Of a stretch of 64,000 nucleotides of DNA, positions 58,748 to 64,000 are shown one piece after another. A program made the position numbers and the translations under genes. The DNA is from Cyprinodon diabolis (lineage: Eukaryota > Chordata > Actinopteri > Cyprinodontiformes > Cyprinodontidae): NCBI GenBank assembly GCA_030533445.1, contig JARPUW010000269.1, forward strand, positions 62,001-126,000, written 5' to 3'. Numbering within the stretch: the stretch's first letter is position 1; each line of letters begins with the position of its first letter. The notes under the pieces were generated by a model that saw only the letters and a program-made list of their open reading frames with translations, was not told where the DNA came from and ran no database searches.

Positions 58748-61700
58748 CCGAACAAACGACTGCTGAGCAAAAACCGTAAAAGATATCTGAAAAATTCTTT
58801 CAGTGAAAGCAACATCTATCCTTTGTCTCAGACTGGGGTAACCTTCATGTCTGTAGGTCTTTCACAACCCAAAACGAAGCACAAACAAAATGGTTGGCCC
58901 ACCTGCTCCTCCCTTTGTTTGAACTGCAGGACCTCACTCTCACTCACCTTTTAGCTGCTAAAGCACCCCTCCGAACAAACGACTGCTGAGTAAAAACCGT
59001 AAAAGGTATCTGAAAAATTCTTTTTATCTAAGCGACAGCTATATCTTGTCTTCAATTGGAGTAACTTTCATGGCTGTAGGTCATCTACAAACTGAATGGG
59101 AAGAGAAAGAAAAAGAAAAAACGTTTCATCACACCTAAGCTTCTAATTGAGCTAGCTGCAGCAGGTCACTGTCACTCAGCTTTCAGGTGCTTAAAATGTC
59201 CTCCGAACAAACGACTGCTGAGCAAAAACCGTATGAGTTATTCAAAAAATTTTTTCACCGTGAGCGTCAGTCATCCTTCGACTCCAACTATGCCAACTTT
59301 GGTGTATGTGTGTCATTCAGAAAAATATTTATGACGAGTTTAAAACACATAGTCGGATTCGTTTTTCTCCCCTCTTCTGCTCCAAAACCAATGAAAAACG
59401 GCTCTGATTTTCATCGACTTTAGGTCGGTCTGGAGGGTTTTTAAGGAAAAGTATTAATCCTACCGTAATTCCGAAGATATTGTGTGGGTCCAGAGATTTC
59501 AGTCTACAAACTGACCAAAAATGGTGACTCTAGCTATAAATATGTGGCCGTGAGGGCGAGTTTAAAATGTTTTTTTGTGTTTAAAAAACGCCTGCCTCAC
59601 ACTCTAGCTTTTCAGTTGCTCCACTCTAGCAGGCTGGATTTTGCTAAAACTTTGTGGCGCTTGAGGTCTGATTATACAAAAACCGTAGCAGTTATCAACA
59701 TACCGTCTTCAGTTTTAAATAGACGAAGGATTTATCTACAAACTGAGCTTCAAACTGTTTTTCTAGGTGAATGTATGCCGACACAGTGAAGTGCTGTTTT
59801 TTATGCTTTTTTTTTCCTCTCCCCATTCATTTCCTATGGGATTTTTTTGCGACGTTTTCGCTAATAATTCGCAAACCTTCGGACTAATGAGAAAGTTTTA
59901 TACAAGCACACATCACCCCATTGGTCCCGACGCGTGTGCCAACTTTGGGCCCGATCCGCCAAACCGTGCGGGACTAGTTACGCGCCGAAGTTTTGGGTAT
60001 ACGGGAGAATTATAATAACTAGAAAATTTCTAAAGAAATTTTGAGGGGGGCCACCTACTGCCCGTCTGGGGAACCGGGCCAATACGGCCCTGGCAAGTGA
60101 CGTCGGGGCTCCCCAGACCAACTGCTTACGCCTTTGAGGGCTGCTGAGGGAAGGAAAGAGGGCAAGTTCATGGGCAAAGAGAGCTGTGTGCCACTTGTGC
60201 TGACATCTGGGAAATAGACGTGCACAGCGTATGATGCACAAGGGTAATATGGGTTGTCCATATTGAAACACAGTGGGTAAAGCCCAGTTGGCGGGCTTCG
60301 CCCGCCTGCTAGGAGCCATCTCAGTGAAGAAAAAAATCACCAATGGCGGGCTCTGCCCGCCTTCTAAGAGCCATTGCAGTGATGAAATCACCAATGGCGG
60401 GCTCCGCCCGCCTGCTAAGAGCCATTGCAGTGATGTAATCACCTTTGGCGGGCTCCGCCCGCCTGTTACCATTGGCGGGCTCCGCCCTCCTTCTAAGAGC
60501 CATTGCAGTGATGAAATCACCAATGGCAATGAGCAATATGCCAGAATGTATGAGTGTGTATAAGGAAGAGGCTTTTATTCTGTAGAGTCCTTGTAGTCTT
60601 ATTTTGAAAGTCTATCATGAATGTGCATCAAAAGATGGGTCACGCCCAGCAGTGATATAGAATCCATTTCCAAATGTTAAATCACTGGTTTTCCATGTTA
60701 TTAGGTGAATAGTTGCTTTATTACAGAGTAAATGGGAGACTTTTATTGTGAAATTTGCTCTGGGGTGTGTTTTGAAAAGGTCACTAGAGTCTAATAAAAA
60801 CAACCTGGAAGAGTTTGGGTCATAATGTTGAGCCATTTGCATCAATTAATGCATTAGTATAATCTAGAGGCTTTTATTTTGTAGGGTCGCTGGAGTCTTA
60901 TTTTGAAAGTCCAACAGAGTTGTGTTTATAGAAAATGTTCAGACCCGTCAATGATAGTTGATTACTTTCCAATCGTTAAATCACTCTTTTTCCATGTTAT
61001 TAGGGCAGTAGATGAAGCGGAAATGGGAAGCTTTTATTTTGAAATTTGCTATAGGGTGTGTTTTAAACAGTCTCCTAGAGTCTATTCTCTAAAACGGGGT
61101 TGAGTTTGGGTCATAATGTTGAGCCATATAGGGCAATAAATATATGTAAAAAATATAGAGGCTTTTATTTTGTAGGGTCCCTGGAGTCTTATTTTGAAAG
61201 TCTATCAGTGCTGAGTGGCAAGGGAAGTGTCATGGACAGCAGTCATATAGTATCCATTTCCCAATGTTAAATCAGTCCTTTCACCCTCCATTAGATTAAT
61301 ATGTGCTGTTTAAAACAGCAGAGGTAAAATCTGTTTGAAGCTTGGTAACCTTGACAACGCTTAACGAGCCTCTCACTGACACAGACAACAGCTGCACTCA
61401 CTATTGGTTTCTTCTTCCCAGGCTTTTTTGTATGGGAAGAACGGCACCGAACAAACGACTACTGATCAAAAACCGTATGAGTTATTCAAAAAACATTTTC
61501 ACCATGAGCATCAGCAATCCTTCGACTCCAACTATACCAACTTTGGTGTATGTGTGTCATTCAGAAAAATATTTATGACGAGTTGAAAACACATAGTCTG
61601 ATTCGTTTCTCTCCCATCTTCAGCTCAAAAAGAATAGAGAAAGGCTGAAACTCTCATCAACTTTAGGTTGGTCTGGAGGGTTTTTAAGGAAAAGTATTAA

Positions 61701-61916
61701 TCCTACCGTAATTCCGAAGACATTGTGTGAGTCCAGAGGTTTTAGTCTACAAACTGACCAAAAATGGTGACTGTAGCTCCAAATATGTGGCCGTGAGGGC
61801 GAGAATAAGATGTTTGATCTGAAAAAAATGGCCGCCTCACACTAAGATTTCAGCAGCTGCACTCTAGCAGGCTGCTGCAGAAGCTAACTGTCAGCTAGCT
61901 TCCAGGTGCTTACCCT
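58748..61916 (+). repeat. Unit 19 (no TAA-hairpin copy)
   Basis: 3169 bp with an empty TAA site. The 5' part, up to about 60000, matches unit 9 at the 32801 bp offset. The GC-hairpin array (60290-60526) has a broken last stem (GCCCTCC near 60485). Private changes: TTGCTTTATTAC near 60713 and GGGAAGCTTTT near 61025. Confidence 0.97.
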
Positions 61917-64000
61917 CCGAACAAACGACTGCTGAGCAAAAACCGTAAAAGATATCTGAAAAATTCTTTCAGTGAAAGCAACATCTATCCTTTGTCTCAG
62001 ACTGGGGTAACCTTCATGTCTGTAGGTCTTTCACAACCCAAAACGAAGCACAAACAAAATGGTTGGCCCACCTGCTCCTCCCTTTCTTTTAACTGCAGGA
62101 CCTCACTCTCACTCACCTTTTAGCTGCTAAAGCACCCCTCCGAACAAACGACTGCTGAGTAAAAACCGTAAAAGGTATCTGAAAAATTCTTTTTATCTAA
62201 GCGACAGCTATATCTTGTCTTCGATTGGAGTAACTTTCATGGCTGTAGGTCATCTACAAACTGAATGGGAAGAGAAAGAAAAAGAAAAAACGTTTCATCA
62301 CACCTAAGCTTCTAATTGAGCTAGCTGCAGCAGGTCACTGTCACTCAGCTTTCAGGTGCTTAAAATGTCCTCCGAACAAACGACTGCTGAGCAAAAACCG
62401 TATGAGTTATTCAAAAAATTTTTTCACCGTGAGCGTCAGTCATCCTTCGACTCCAACTATGCCAACTTTGGTGTATGTGTGTCATTCAGAAAAATATTTA
62501 TGACGAGTTTAAAACACATAGTCTGATTCGTTTTTCTCCCCTCTTCTGCTCCAAAACCAATGAAAAACGGCTCTGATTTTCATCGACTTTAGGTCGGTCT
62601 GGAGGGTTTTTAAGGAAAAGTATTAATCCTACCGTAATTCCGAAGATATTGTGTGGGTCCAGAGATTTCAGTCTACAAACTGACCAAAAATGGTGACTCT
62701 AGCTATAAATATGTGGCCGTGAGGGCGAGTTTAAAATGTTTTTTTGTGTTTAAAAAACGCCTGCCTCACACTCTAGCTTTTCAGTTGCTCCACTCTAGCA
62801 GGCTGGATTTTGCTAAAACTTTGTGGCGCTTGAGGTCTGATTATACAAAAACCGTAGCAGTTATCAACATACCGTCTTCAGTTTTAAATAGACGAAGGAT
62901 TTATCTACAAACTGAGCTTCAAACTGTTTTTCTAGGTGAATGTATGCCGACACAGTGAAGTGCTGTTTTTTATGCTTTTTTTTACCTCTTCCCATTCATT
63001 TCCTATGGGATTTTTTTGCGACGTTTTCGCTAATAATTCGCAAACCTTCGGACTAATGAGAAAGTTTTATACAAGCACACATCACCCCATTGGTCCCAAC
63101 GCGTGTGCCAACTTTGGGCCCGATCCGCCAAACCGTGCGGGACTAGTTACGCGCCGAAGTTTTGGGTATACGGGAGAATTATAATAATAACTAGAAAATT
63201 TCTAAAGAAATTTTGAGGGGGGCCACCTACTGCCCGTCTGGGGAACCGGGCCAATACGGCCCTGGCAAGTGACGTCGGGGCTCCCCAGACCAACTGCTTA
63301 CGCCTTTGAGGGCTGCTGAGGGAAGGAAAGAGGGCAAGTTCATGGGCAAAGAGAGCTGTGTGCCACTTGTGCTGAAATCTGGGAAATAGACGTGCACAGA
63401 GTATGATGCACAAGGGTAATATGGGTTGTCCATATTGAAACACAGTGGGTAAAGCCCAGTTGGCGGGCTTCGCCCGCCTGCTAGGAGCCATCTCAGTGAA
63501 GAAAAAAATCACCAATGGCGGGCTCTGCCCGCCTTCTAAGAGCCATTGCAGTGATGAAATCACCAATGGCGGGCTCCGCCCGCCTGCTAAGAGCCATTGC
63601 AGTGATGTAATCACCTTTGGCGGGCTCCGCCCGCCTGTTACCATTGGCGGGCTCCGCCCGCCTTCTAAGAGCCATTGCAGTGATGAAATCACCAATGGCA
63701 ATGAGCAATATGCCAGAATGTATGAGTGTGTATAAGGAAGAGGCTTTTATTCTGTAGAGTCCTTGTAGTCTTATTTTGAAAGTCTATCATGAATGTGCAT
63801 CAAAAGATGGGTCACGCCCAGCAGTGATATAGAATCCATTTCCAAATGTTAAATCACTGGTTTTCCATGTTATTAGGTGAATAGTTGCTGTATTACAGAG
63901 TAAATGGGAGACTTTTATTGTGAAATTTGCTCTGGGGTGTGTTTTGAAAAGGTCACTAGAGTCTAATAAAAACAACCTGGAAGAGTTTGGGTCATAATGT
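61917..64000 (+). repeat. Unit 20 (partial, cut by window end)
   Basis: The first 2084 bp of a unit, ending within R1. The TAA site is empty and the GC-hairpin array is 63462-63698. It shares TTTACCTCTTCCC and CCCAACGCG with unit 10, CTTTCTTTTAACTGC with units 14, 15 and 17, and CACAGAGTATG near 63395 with units 8 and 18. The array evidently continues beyond the window. Confidence 0.95.

Larger units (their letters stand above)
1..64000 (+). repeat. Macrosatellite array, 20 head-to-tail units of about 3.2 kb
   Basis: The whole window is one tandem array. Taking the box CCGAACAAACGACTGCTGAG followed by AAAAACCGTAAAAG as phase marker, units begin at 1 (3 bases missing), 3238, 6613, 9851, 13019, 16187, 19403, 22574, 25947, 29253, 32422, 35595, 38832, 42001, 45169, 48344, 52403, 55574, 58748 and 61917. 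All copies have the same orientation and the same internal module order. Units without minisatellite expansion are 3168 to 3175 bp. There is no single-copy DNA between units. No coding gene, rRNA, tRNA or snRNA is recognisable in the unit, so this is not an rDNA, histone or snRNA gene cluster. The family is not one I recognise by name. Confidence 0.98.

Noticed and set aside
1..64000. Integrated viral or plasmid concatemer
   Set aside because: No replication, capsid or polymerase gene in any unit; internal structure is entirely satellite-like and CpG-decayed.

Overview
This window is a single head-to-tail tandem array (macrosatellite). Twenty copies of a roughly 3.17 kb unit fill all 64 kb; the first copy lacks 3 bases and the last is cut at base 64000. 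I see no array edge, no inversion and no unrelated insertion. I find no credible protein-coding gene, rRNA, tRNA or CRISPR array. The open frames present, including ones of 333 and 480 codons in unit 16, are by-products of internal repeats whose periods are multiples of three.

Organism: almost certainly a eukaryote. The evidence is long non-coding tandem repeats, TATA-, splice- and poly(A)-like signals, TAA microsatellites and many CpG-to-TpG/CpA differences between copies, which is the footprint of cytosine methylation. The general look (CATTCATTTCCTATGGG-type segment, TAA-flanked hairpin repeats) reminds me of teleost fish repeats. That is an impression only, not a search result.

Layout of one unit, phased on a shared box containing CGAACAAACGACT: modules B (about 223 bp), C (about 233 bp) and D (about 433 bp), each opening with the box; a degenerate related tail; a T-rich tract; a CpG-rich segment; a (TAA)n site that holds 0, 1, 3 or 13 copies of a hairpin-forming minisatellite (periods 66, 69 or 72 bp); an AT palindrome; a GC-rich inverted-repeat spacer; a second, GC-hairpin minisatellite (about 51 bp period, 4 to 7 hairpins); three copies of an AT-rich R repeat of about 295 bp, the third truncated; a linker with a splice-acceptor-like sequence; and module A (about 427 bp, a diverged sister of D). 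Unit lengths of 3168 to 4059 bp are explained almost entirely by the two minisatellites.

The copies are very similar but mosaic. Shared rare variants define segments copied between distant units: 1-2 / 7-8 / 12-13, 8-9 / 18-19, 4-5 / 5-6 / 17-18, 11 / 15, 10 / 20, and a more diverged haplotype in 6 and 9. This fits unequal exchange and gene conversion. The most interesting biology is the nested architecture: repeats within repeats, two unrelated minisatellites both built from hairpins, and a collapsed inverted relic of one minisatellite beside its own insertion site.
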